From Competibacter_A sp037045535 (GTDB taxonomy: Bacteria; Pseudomonadota; Gammaproteobacteria; Competibacterales; Competibacteraceae): DNA of 64,000 bases. The stretch's first letter is position 1. Each line of letters starts with the position of its first letter. The translations under genes and the position numbers were made by a program. Shown here piece after piece: positions 56,561 to 64,000 of this stretch. The notes beneath the pieces are model-generated. The model ran no database searches and had not been told where the DNA came from. It worked only from the letters and a program-made list of their open reading frames with translations. The stretch is taken from positions 682,001 through 746,000 of the forward strand of contig JBAOHI010000073.1 of the NCBI GenBank assembly GCA_037045535.1. The letters run 5' to 3'.

Positions 56561-57448
56561 ACTCAACGCGCTACTCGCTCTGTGCACATCGCTCGCGACA
56601 ACGCCCTCCCCCGCCATGACCACCATTCACACCGAAAAGTCGCTTTACCGGAATATCCTCGTCTATGAGGAGGACGGCCAGCGGTGCATGAGTTTCAGCC
56701 GGCGCAATCAAACCACCCGCCAAACCTGCCAATCCCTCACCGATCCCGATCAGTTCGTTTTCACCTATACCCAGATGATGATGGGTGCGCTGTATTTGAA
56801 CCCCCATCCCCACGCACAGTCCTGATCATCGGGCTGGGGGGAGGCGTGTTGCCGACGGCGCTCGCGAGAATGTTTCCCGAAACCCGTATCGATATCGTCG
56901 AGATCGACCCGGCGGTGGTGAAAGTCGCCCGGCAATTCTTTGGCTTCAATCCGGATCAACGGGTTCAGGTATTCGAGGAAGACGGGCGGGTATTCGTGAA
57001 GCGCGCGGGCAAATCCGGCCGACACTACGATCTGATCATGCTGGATGCCTTCGATCACGAATATATCCCCGAGCATCTGCTCACTCAGGAATTTCTTTTT
57101 GAAGTCAAGGCGCTGTTGACGGCGGATGGCGTGTTGGCGGCGAATACCTTTTCGACCAGCCGTCTGTATCACCACGAATCGACCACTTATCAGGCGGTAT
57201 TTGGTCCGTTCTACAATCTCCGGGTGCAAATGAAAAACCGCATCGTGTTGGCCAAGATGGACGGGCTACCGCCGCTCGACACCATCAAGGCGAACGCCGC
57301 CGCCCTGGAAGAGAAGCTGAAACCGCTCGGCTTCGGCAGCGACTGGCTCCTGCCGTTGTTCTCGACCGAACGCGACTGGGACCCAAACGCCCGCATCCTG
57401 ACCGACCAATATTCGCCGTCGAACCTGCTCAATACGCTCGTATTTTAA
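56544..57448 (+). pseudogene. spermidine synthase-like (methyltransferase-fold) protein, frameshifted
   Basis: Starts MRRKNRLNALLALCTSLATT (signal or membrane segment), continues SLYRNILVYEEDGQRCMSFS and FVFTYTQMMMGALYLN, then needs one more base in the C-run at 56801-56805 to continue as PSPRTVLIIGLGGGVLPTAL. Downstream are IDIVEIDPAVVKVARQFFGF, EEDGRVFVKRAGKSG, DLIMLDAFDHEYIPEHLLTQ and the C-terminus to 57448. These are the nucleotide- and polyamine-site motifs of the spermidine synthase family, though many such proteins have other roles. About 301 residues when repaired. Confidence 0.82.
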
Positions 57449-57501
57449 AGGGAACTTGCCCGCACCCTAGCCAGCCTTAACATGCCGCGCTGGCGCCCGA
57501 T

Positions 57502-58104
57502 TCATGGCATCGGCCGGGCGAGCCAACCGAGCATCAACAAACCTGTTGCGGCGATCCAGCTGCCGGTGACCCGCACGACGATTTGTGGCCAACCGGTCGG
57601 CAGCGCTACGACTTCGGCCGACAGAATCGTGGTCAGGAAAAAAATCCCGCTCACCACTCCTCCCAACGCGAGTCCGCCGGAGTCCGCCACGGTCAGGGTC
57701 GCGCCATTCGTAAGGCCGTGCAGCACGCCAGCCGCGATGGCGAACGCGACGACGCCGGCATCCCAAACTTTTGCATTGAGCGCGACCAGCACGCCAGCCA
57801 GAGCGAACGACAGCGTGGTAAGCGATGATAGCGTTGCCAAGGCAGGCCAGTGCGCGCCGATGATACCGCTGACCCACCACGCGACCGGCAATGCAAATAC
57901 CGTTTGGCGCGCTGCGCGTGTCCCCCGTTGGCCGGCAAGCAGCGCGAGCGCGACCACGACGAGTAAATCCGTGGGCGTCACCGCAAGATGGGCAATGCCA
58001 TCGTAAAAAGCGCCGAAACCGGTCTCGACGAGGTGGGCGTGAGCCGGTGTGGCGACAACCGCCGACAGCGCGACGAAGGCCGTTGATGCCGCTGTTCGCC
58101 TCAT
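57502..58104 (-). CDS. HupE/UreJ-like membrane protein (third)
   Basis: A 200-residue protein with a signal-like N-terminus (ASTAFVALSAVVATPAHAHL) and five or six helices. HGLTNGATL and GLALGGVVSGIFFLTT are the remains of the HupE/UreJ pattern. It starts at an ATGA overlap with the preceding gene and ends the operon. Role probably metal (nickel or cobalt) transport by family, but no hydrogenase or urease gene is near. Confidence 0.75.
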   Translation of the reverse strand: MRRTAASTAFVALSAVVATPAHAHLVETGFGAFYDGIAHLAVTPTDLLVVVALALLAGQRGTRAARQTVFALPVAWWVSGIIGAHWPALATLSSLTTLSFALAGVLVALNAKVWDAGVVAFAIAAGVLHGLTNGATLTVADSGGLALGGVVSGIFFLTTILSAEVVALPTGWPQIVVRVTGSWIAATGLLMLGWLARPMP

Positions 58105-58709
58105 GCGACCGCCCGCCAAAGGAAGAACAACCCCGCGAGCGCGACGCCACCGCCACCGACGCGAACGGCTTGGCGACCCCTAGGCCAGCGATGAGCCTCG
58201 CCAAGCAGGATACCGACCGCGTGCAGCAGGCCTGTGGCGACAACAAAGCCGAAGCTGTAGAGCAACGCGCTGGTCCCTTCGGGGAGTTCCCGGCCGTGCG
58301 CGTGGCCGTGAAAAATTGCAAAGAACCCAACGACCACCGCCGCGAGCCAGAGCGGAGGACGCAGTTCGGCGAGGACCATCGCACCCAACACGAGCGCCGA
58401 AATCGCGATGCCAATCTCTACACCGGAAAGCGGGATACCGAGCAGCCCCAGCAGACCACCAACAGCCATCATCATGGGAAACGCGACCGGCAGCACCCAG
58501 ATCGCCGGGGGGCCGAGCACGGCGCCCCAGAGACCCACGGCAATCATTGCGAGTACGTGATCGAGCCCCGAAATCGGGTGCTCGAACCCGGAGAGAAAGC
58601 CAGTGATCTGGCCGGCTTCCTGGTGCGCCAGCGCGACGGCTGGCACGAGCGCGAGCAGCACTGCACCCAACGCTGCATACCGCTCCCATCGCTTCATGTT
58701 CGCTTTCAT
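58101..58709 (-). CDS. HupE/UreJ family protein (second)
   Basis: A 202-residue membrane protein: signal sequence (ALGAVLLALVPAVALAHQEA), then GFLSGFEHPISGLDHVLAMI, FGFVVATGLLHAVG and FFAIFHGHAHGREL. The HPxxGxDH and HGHAHG motifs are those of HupE/UreJ nickel permeases and this is the best match of the three. Both ends overlap neighbours by 4 bp (ATGA). Confidence 0.9.
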   Translation of the reverse strand: MKANMKRWERYAALGAVLLALVPAVALAHQEAGQITGFLSGFEHPISGLDHVLAMIAVGLWGAVLGPPAIWVLPVAFPMMMAVGGLLGLLGIPLSGVEIGIAISALVLGAMVLAELRPPLWLAAVVVGFFAIFHGHAHGRELPEGTSALLYSFGFVVATGLLHAVGILLGEAHRWPRGRQAVRVGGGGVALAGLFFLWRAVA

Positions 58710-59671
58710 GTGAACCCTCTCAACAAAATGGCAACCCGCTGGATCGTCCAGAACGCGCCTAGCGTACCGACCAGATAACCCGGCAACCGCTCGACCAGCT
58801 TCGGCCAATGGAACTCGAGCAAGCGGAACGAGCGTTCGAGCAGCAGAATGCCGAGCACGAACGCGAGCTGCCCGATCTCGACACCAACGTTGAACAGCAG
58901 CAGCGCGAGCGGAATCTGATTGTCGGGCAGGCCCAGTTGGGCGAGTCCGCTCGCGAAGCCGAAACCGTGCAGCAGGCCAAATGCGAACGCGACCACCCAT
59001 GGGTGGCGGATGGTGAAGCTGGTCTCGCCGCGCCAGCGCCGCACGATCTCCGGGCCGAGGAACAGGATCGAGAGCGCAATCGAGGCGTTGAGCGGTGCGG
59101 CCGGTACGTGGGCGACACCGAATGTTGCCACGGCGAGGGTAATGCTATGAGCCAGGGTAAACGCGGTCACCGTTTTCACTAACATCCAGCGGTCGCCAAC
59201 GATGAGCAGCAATCCGAGAACGAACAGCAGGTGATCGACACCTAGCAAAATGTGTTCGATGCCCAGGTAGAGATAGGACCAGGCGCCACCGGCATCCGCA
59301 TCGGCCGATCCGTATAGGCGCACCGAGGGCTGACTGCCAGTGAATGCGTAGGTCCGGGATCGGCCGTCGAGCCAGATCAGCTTCACCAGCGCGGCGGAAT
59401 AAACCTTGCCGACCCCCTTGATGGTCAGCTTGCCACTCAGTCCGGCACTGCCGCAACGCAGTAAGTCGTCCTCGGCCCGGCAGCCCTCCGGCCACACCAA
59501 CTTTAGAACTTCGCCCGCTGGACGATTGCCGCTCGCCGTCCACTGCCATTGGAACTCGGTCGGCGAGATCTGGCGCAGTTCCATCTCGGCCATGCTCATC
59601 TCATGCGCCGTTGCAACACTCGCCAATAACGACCAGGCAACTAGCAGAAGAACGCGGAGCCCAGCGTTCAT
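58706..59671 (-). CDS. HupE/UreJ-2-like membrane protein with N-terminal soluble domain (first)
   Basis: A 321-residue protein with a signal peptide (VLLLVAWSLLASVATAHEMS), a periplasmic beta-rich domain (about 25-130) and a C-terminal membrane part (LYLGIEHILLGVDHLLFVLG, FTLAHSITLAVATFGVA, FAFGLLHGFGFASGLAQLGL, LLLFNVGVEIGQLAFV). The GIEHILLGVDHLLF and HSITL motifs are typical of HupE/UreJ-2. Its ATG overlaps the PpiC stop (ATGA). Confidence 0.88.
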   Translation of the reverse strand: MNAGLRVLLLVAWSLLASVATAHEMSMAEMELRQISPTEFQWQWTASGNRPAGEVLKLVWPEGCRAEDDLLRCGSAGLSGKLTIKGVGKVYSAALVKLIWLDGRSRTYAFTGSQPSVRLYGSADADAGGAWSYLYLGIEHILLGVDHLLFVLGLLLIVGDRWMLVKTVTAFTLAHSITLAVATFGVAHVPAAPLNASIALSILFLGPEIVRRWRGETSFTIRHPWVVAFAFGLLHGFGFASGLAQLGLPDNQIPLALLLFNVGVEIGQLAFVLGILLLERSFRLLEFHWPKLVERLPGYLVGTLGAFWTIQRVAILLRGFT

Positions 59672-60549
59672 TCCGCCTCCGGCTCGATCCGAATGGCGTA
59701 TTTCCTTGCCAAGGCATGCACTGCCTCGCTGCGCAGCTCCGCCGCCGTAGCGTCTTTCCAATCCTGCAACACCACGCCGCGTAGAGTCTCATAGTCGGCC
59801 GGCTTTGGCGGGGTGATCGATTCAAGCCGTATGGCCCGCCACCCATCGCGGGTGGGCATTGCTTGCCATACGCCGGTTGATGCCTGTCGCAGAGCCTCGG
59901 CAAACTCATCTCCATAGCTCTGGACAATGCTGGCTTGCGGCCGGCTTTTAAACACCCGCAGCCCCGCCTTGGCATCGCCCGGCGTACCCGCATTCAAGCT
60001 CACCATGAAAGCGCGCACGGCCGTTTCGGAATTGTCGCCGGAAAGCACCGCTTCCTGAAAATCGTAGCGGGCCGGCTCGTCGTATTTGGCACGATGGTGC
60101 TCGAACCAGTCACGCAATAACTTGTCGTCATAGGGCGGCAGCTTGACGTTCGCATCGACGACGCTTAGCGCTTTGAAAATGACCCGCTCGCGGATCGTCG
60201 GGTCACCCCTGTCCAACCCCATGGCGAGACCTTCGCGGTAAAGCACCTCATTGTCCAGCCAGACCCGGCGTAACGCTTCCAACTCCTGGGTATTCGGCTC
60301 ACGGCCATGGGAGGTTTTGAAGAGCTGCTTGGCCTGGTTGTCCACGGCAACGTCCACGATGATCGTGCGCGAATCATCGGCCCGGCCAACAAGGAAATGA
60401 TTGACGGCGAAGAGCAACCCACCCAAGAGAATGAAATGCAGCAGTGGCTCGCGCAACCAGTTCGACAACGTCGTATGGCGAGAGGAGGAGTCGTTTTCGC
60501 CAGGGATTGGAGTTGAAAATACGGTGGACATCATGGATTTCAAAGTCAA
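59668..60549 (-). CDS. membrane-anchored PpiC-type peptidyl-prolyl isomerase/chaperone
   Basis: A 293-residue protein with one membrane helix near 35-53 (LLHFILLGGLLFAVNHFLVG) and a periplasmic part of the PpiC/SurA type: RVWLDNEVLYREGLAMGLDR, IRERVIFKAL, then a degenerate parvulin domain (RYDFQEAVLSGDN, GVWQAMPTRDGWRAIRLESI). It probably assists folding of the secreted or membrane products of its operon. First gene after the hairpin at 60570. Confidence 0.87.
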   Translation of the reverse strand: MTLKSMMSTVFSTPIPGENDSSSRHTTLSNWLREPLLHFILLGGLLFAVNHFLVGRADDSRTIIVDVAVDNQAKQLFKTSHGREPNTQELEALRRVWLDNEVLYREGLAMGLDRGDPTIRERVIFKALSVVDANVKLPPYDDKLLRDWFEHHRAKYDEPARYDFQEAVLSGDNSETAVRAFMVSLNAGTPGDAKAGLRVFKSRPQASIVQSYGDEFAEALRQASTGVWQAMPTRDGWRAIRLESITPPKPADYETLRGVVLQDWKDATAAELRSEAVHALARKYAIRIEPEAE

Positions 60550-60560
60550 AAAATGGCGAC

Positions 60561-60593
60561 AACAAGAAAGCGCCGCGCGATACCGCGCGGCGC
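60561..60593 (-). terminator. terminator or attenuator between the PHP gene and the PpiC-HupE operon
   Basis: On the minus strand GCGCCGCGCG and CGCGCGGCGC (plus-strand 60570-60579 and 60584-60593) form a perfect 10-bp stem with a 4-base loop, followed by the T-rich TTTCTTGTT. It lies in the 71-bp gap after the PHP-protein stop, so downstream genes may be expressed at a lower level. Confidence 0.75.
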
Positions 60594-60620
60594 CTGGGGT
60601 GCGATTAACCCAGTACAGCG

Positions 60621-62831
60621 TTACTCGACTCCAGCCACCTGCGTTGATCCCTTAACCTCGATAAAGATCGGGTTGCTGTAGAACCACAGGTCGGCCCAGG
60701 CCGCCACATCATAGGCCGACATCTTCTGACCGTTGACGACAGGTAGATGGTTCGGGCAGCCGTCGATGGGCGCCGAGCCGGCCGAATAGGGATCGCTGTT
60801 GGCGGGTACGTTAGTACCGACGGTCGTGCAGGCGATCTTTAGATTGGCCGTGTTGCTAGCGTTCGTGTAGAGATCAGCCAGCGGGTTACCATCGGCATCA
60901 ATCTCGTAAGGCACACCAGCCGGCAGGTTGGTACCGCGTAGACGGATATATTGGGAAGCTTGCACCGCCGGGATGCGGAAGACCATAGTCTTGAACTCAG
61001 AGTTGCGCTTGACCGTCGACCAAGTGGTATCGTCGAATGTCTTGTACAGCGCCGCCGTGGTGTTCTTGGCTGCAGCCGGGACAGTATTCATGTCCGGATT
61101 GCTCAACCATGTGTTTGGCCAGGCACCGGCGTAATCCGGGTCGCCCGACTTTTTGGGAAGGCTGGTCACCATGCTGCGGATGACGTCGACATGGTCGAGC
61201 ACCGGGGCGTTCAAGGGCTGATGGATACCGACCTGTAACAAGGAAGGATTATCGAAAGAGTACGGTGAATAGTTCGTACCCGACGGATCACGTACTGAGA
61301 CCGCAACAACGATGTCTGCACCGGGACGCACGCTCAGCTTCTCGCCCAACGTGGCACACTTGCCCAGATCGACGTCGGTGTTCCTCATGGCGGCGGTGAG
61401 GGCCAACGACTCCACCACGGAGTTTTGCACGAAGTCGCGGACAGGGGTTGGTCGATCAGATCCATACGACGCGCACGCAACGAAGGCAAGGCGGTCGATC
61501 AGTTGGCCGCTGGCGACGAAGCTGTTACCACTGCGAAGGCCGTCAACGATGTCCTGGGGCTGGGGTTTGTTGCCACTATTGCGGACCATCACAAAGTCAC
61601 GTTGGTACTCGCCGGGGTAGAAGTCCTGGGTGGAACGACGGTCGTCGGGACCGAAACTGCCACGATTGTGCCAGTCGGAGCTGGCGAAGAACCACCAGCT
61701 GCGGCCTTCACCTAGCAGGGCGTCCCAGACGCCGCCAATCTGTGCGCCGTAGATGCCGGTGCCACCCCAAGTAGTGCCGCCCACGGAATCCACTTTGATA
61801 CCACCGATAGTATTCCGGTTCGGATAGTATTCACCCCGATCGGACGAGGCGCCATGGCCTGGCTGGGTCTCGAAACCGAAGGCAACCTTGGGCGCGGCGT
61901 TGTTGAAGTCACGCAGGTGCTCGACGTTGAAGCCGTTGTTGCCGCTCGGGTTGAACGGCCCGGCGCGTTCCAGGTGGGCGGGCACATAGTAGCTGGCGTC
62001 CGAGTGGAATTCCTTCATCCATTTCAAGGCCTCGACCGTCTTAGCGTGGCCGAGCTCGCCATTGGCACCGTTTAGCTTCGCCGCAGCGGCGTTCCAGTCA
62101 GGGCTTGCACTGTTCGGGCTGCCGGGGACTGAGCAGTCCCATTGATTGTCCGCGCCGCGGCTGGTGTCGGAATTGCCGCGGTCGAAGCAATACTGCCATT
62201 GCGCCAGCGCGTTGGCATTGCCGATTGGGGTATAGCCTGGTCCATTAGGCAGTTTGACGCGGCTCAGCTTCTTGGGAATCTGGCCGGTGATGACCGACAT
62301 CGAGGTGTGCTCGTGGCCGGCGACAACCGACTCCACCCCTATGAACAACGGCCGATTCAGGTAGGCGTTCAGGTACTCCATAAGGGGGTACTGATACTGC
62401 TGGATCGACTGCCAGCGCCACATGTTCTGATTGGGCGGGCTACCGGACACATCACCCTCAGGTTGGATTGGCGGATTGCTGTTTTGCCAGGTTGTCGTCG
62501 GACCCTGACCCTCCACGAACGGATAGGCCGGCGTGCCGAGATCCGAGTCCTCAACGAGCGTGCAGTTACGGTTACCATTGCCACCGTGGCCGGCCTGCAC
62601 AAACCAATCGAGGCCAAAGGTGCCATCATCCTTACCGGTCGATTTCTTGACCAGCTTCTGCATCGAGATCGAGCCGTCGGAGCAGGTGGTGTGGTTGTGG
62701 AAATCTCCGGACATGTAAGTTCCAGAGTTATTTGCAGCATCGGTGATGCTGGGTGCGACACCTAAAACGGCGGCGCCCAGCGCCGCAGTGACAGCCAGGG
62801 CAATCTGACTCCTACTGAATCCAGTGCTCAT
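60621..62831 (-). CDS. secreted PHP-domain-like metal-dependent hydrolase
   Basis: A 736-residue protein with a signal peptide (SRSQIALAVTAALGAAVLGV) and an N-terminal PHP motif GDFHNHTTCSDGSISMQKLV. Further metal-ligand candidates are FVQAGHGGNGN, VVAGHEHTSMSVIT, ASYYVPAHLER and FFASSDWHNRGSFG. This resembles secreted PHP/DUF3604-like proteins of unknown substrate; a phosphoesterase or other hydrolase role is likely. The ATG at 62831 is chosen because it gives the signal peptide; codons upstream are not protein-like. It shares direction with the PpiC-HupE genes. Confidence 0.8.
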   Translation of the reverse strand: MSTGFSRSQIALAVTAALGAAVLGVAPSITDAANNSGTYMSGDFHNHTTCSDGSISMQKLVKKSTGKDDGTFGLDWFVQAGHGGNGNRNCTLVEDSDLGTPAYPFVEGQGPTTTWQNSNPPIQPEGDVSGSPPNQNMWRWQSIQQYQYPLMEYLNAYLNRPLFIGVESVVAGHEHTSMSVITGQIPKKLSRVKLPNGPGYTPIGNANALAQWQYCFDRGNSDTSRGADNQWDCSVPGSPNSASPDWNAAAAKLNGANGELGHAKTVEALKWMKEFHSDASYYVPAHLERAGPFNPSGNNGFNVEHLRDFNNAAPKVAFGFETQPGHGASSDRGEYYPNRNTIGGIKVDSVGGTTWGGTGIYGAQIGGVWDALLGEGRSWWFFASSDWHNRGSFGPDDRRSTQDFYPGEYQRDFVMVRNSGNKPQPQDIVDGLRSGNSFVASGQLIDRLAFVACASYGSDRPTPVRDFVQNSVVESLALTAAMRNTDVDLGKCATLGEKLSVRPGADIVVAVSVRDPSGTNYSPYSFDNPSLLQVGIHQPLNAPVLDHVDVIRSMVTSLPKKSGDPDYAGAWPNTWLSNPDMNTVPAAAKNTTAALYKTFDDTTWSTVKRNSEFKTMVFRIPAVQASQYIRLRGTNLPAGVPYEIDADGNPLADLYTNASNTANLKIACTTVGTNVPANSDPYSAGSAPIDGCPNHLPVVNGQKMSAYDVAAWADLWFYSNPIFIEVKGSTQVAGVE

Positions 62832-63208
62832 GGAAAAAATTTCCCCCCACGGAAATTGTAAATAGCATGCCCATTCCTGAGCATGCAACTTGGTTTTGAA
62901 TATGCGGCATCGTAGGAGGCTTATGTGACAAATTAGAGAAAGTTTGATGATAGTTTGTTGCGCCTGCGGCCCGATCACCCAAGCCTCTCACCACGCTGGA
63001 AAGCGCAGAAAAACACGTATCGACAAGAACGTAGGCTGCCGGAAGCGACAAAAATGAGAAGGGACAATTGATATACAGTTCAGCTTCTTTTCCGTTTCAA
63101 GCATCGATCTGGGGATAACAGGTCACAAATCTGTCATGTTCGCCCTTGTAAACTAAACGATTGCCGCTGTGTCTCCGCTCACGATCGCCCATCTGAGAAA
63201 TCGTCTCC
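62832..63208. other. intergenic region between divergent genes
   Basis: No gene, RNA fold or repeat recognised in this gap between the PHP-protein start and the 2OG-oxygenase start. The half next to the PHP gene is AT-rich and likely holds its promoter. A run of C (GGGGGG on the minus strand at 62843) lies about 13 bases before the PHP ATG and is the only ribosome-binding candidate. Confidence 0.4.
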
Positions 63209-63832
63209 ATGCCCGAAATCATCGGACTCTTCCCCACGCCGTTCATGCGGGTACCGGGCGCCCTGAATCACGACTTGGTGAGCGGATTGGTCGAGCACTT
63301 CAGCACCTTGGCCCATCAGGAAAACAACTCATCGACCCACCTATCGCACACCGCGATGTTACGCCCCAGCGACAGCCCGCTACTCATCGACACGGCCGCA
63401 CTCATCACTCCCTTGTTAGCAGATTTTGGCGCTCTGCTGTTCGGCGAACGTCTCGGCTGGTCGTTGAAAGAAATGTGGGTGAACGTGCTGGATACCGGTG
63501 GTCGTCAAGCGATGCACAACCACGCTAACAGCTTCATCTCCGGGGTTGTGTACCTCACTCCTACCCATCCGGACGCCCGGACAGTGTTTATGAAGTCACC
63601 TGGTGGGATCAGCTTCGCCTTCAAAAACGATCATGATGGTGTCACTACAGGGCCCTACAACGCCGATCAATGGATTAGTCCCGCGCCCCAGCCGGGCGAC
63701 CTCGTGCTGTTTCCCAGCTATCTCATGCACGCGGTACCGCCAAATCCGGGCGGACGCCGCATCACCCTGGCGTTCAACGCGATTCCCACCCGCTTGGACT
63801 CCTGGGGCTACCGGATCGCATTCAGCGGTTGA
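63209..63832 (+). CDS. 2OG-Fe(II) oxygenase superfamily protein (2OG-FeII_Oxy_5 type)
   Basis: A 207-residue protein. MWVNVLDTGGRQAMHNHANS has the first iron-binding His, GVVYLTPTHPDARTVFMKSP follows, PGDLVLFPSYLMHAVPPNPG gives the second His and GGRRITLAFNAIP the 2-oxoglutarate Arg. Proteins of this family (TIGR02466-like) hydroxylate unknown targets. The next gene starts two bases after its stop, so the two are co-transcribed. Confidence 0.85.
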   Translation: MPEIIGLFPTPFMRVPGALNHDLVSGLVEHFSTLAHQENNSSTHLSHTAMLRPSDSPLLIDTAALITPLLADFGALLFGERLGWSLKEMWVNVLDTGGRQAMHNHANSFISGVVYLTPTHPDARTVFMKSPGGISFAFKNDHDGVTTGPYNADQWISPAPQPGDLVLFPSYLMHAVPPNPGGRRITLAFNAIPTRLDSWGYRIAFSG

Positions 63833-63834
63833 GC

Positions 63835-64000
63835 ATGGAACACGGTACTCTGCCGGCGTCCATCGCCGAGAAGACGATCGCCTCGTCGTCCGGAGAAACC
63901 TACCGATACCTTGCCATCGGCCTGATGGTAGCCTCGGGCTTCGCAGCCCTCGGCTATCAGATCGTCTGGACGCAACAGAGCGCGCTGTGGTTGGGCCACG
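63835..64000 (+). CDS. fused membrane/spermidine synthase-like protein, start only
   Basis: The first 55 residues are visible: MEHGTLPASIAEKTIA, then YRYLAIGLMVASGFAALGYQ and IVWTQQSALWLGH. The first helix with GYQIVWTQQ is the usual start of large MFS-type membrane proteins fused to a spermidine synthase domain. It is cut by the window edge. Confidence 0.7.
   Translation, partial: MEHGTLPASIAEKTIASSSGETYRYLAIGLMVASGFAALGYQIVWTQQSALWLGH

Overview
The window reads as chromosomal DNA of a GC-rich gammaproteobacterium. The evidence is gene order and family: gmk-rpoZ-spoT, adjacent ubiC and ubiA, rpe-gph-trpE, an OxyR with Cys199 and Cys208, RpoS beside SurE, and a YqiJ/YqiK flotillin operon. 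A sewage-type lineage such as Competibacteraceae would fit the glycogen-synthase-like glycosyltransferase and the highly repeated TPR protein, but that placement is inference only.

Layout. 1-2578: spoT (cut by the window edge), rpoZ and gmk. 2944-4902: a tryptophan-rich secreted protein with a long 48-bp-repeat coiled-coil tail. 5066-9746: ubiC-ubiA, a small monooxygenase-like protein, an alpha/beta hydrolase, a haem-motif HAMP sensor and a frameshifted PATAN-like gene. 9874-17310: rpe-gph-trpE, a frameshifted GT4 glycosyltransferase, a TgpA-like transglutaminase and a CBS protein. 17464-18133: an internally deleted IS5-type element. 18126-23139: a tight five-gene operon (OsmC, flavin monooxygenase, cysteine synthase-glutaredoxin fusion, 2OG-Fe(II)/IPNS-like oxygenase, CMD-family protein). 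23486-29516: two paralogous winged-helix/TPR regulators with a matching motif at the same distance upstream, separated by a rearranged stretch holding a gene stump, a subtilase fragment and an IS6 fragment. 29590-34145: sulfite/sulfonate-type permease, PhzF, threonine-dehydratase-like enzyme and an isocitrate dehydrogenase carrying a CBS pair. 34324-40999: oxyR, trmO, corA, MBL hydrolase, DUF498 protein, rpoS, surE, smr. 41086-46287: encapsulated-ferritin homologue, cytochrome b561, glycine-rich membrane protein and a PspA-YqiJ-YqiK envelope-stress operon. 46370-50515: diguanylate cyclase, amino-acid binding protein, GDPD. 50705-55728: an operon of two AAA ATPases, a TPR tail and a CDF cation exporter, with its own promoter and paired operator-like repeats. 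55952-64000: split spermidine-synthase-like genes, a PHP protein, a PpiC chaperone and three HupE/UreJ-like membrane proteins, a 2OG oxygenase and another spermidine-synthase-like start.

The most system-like pieces are the AAA/AAA-TPR/CDF operon and the sulfur-redox operon 18126-23139. A cross-cutting feature is a set of single-base frameshifts, mostly one extra base, in otherwise well-conserved genes (near 9333, 13942, 41772, 42136, 42868, 52793, 52914, and one missing base near 56803). They look more like consensus errors than biology, and several genes should be read across them.
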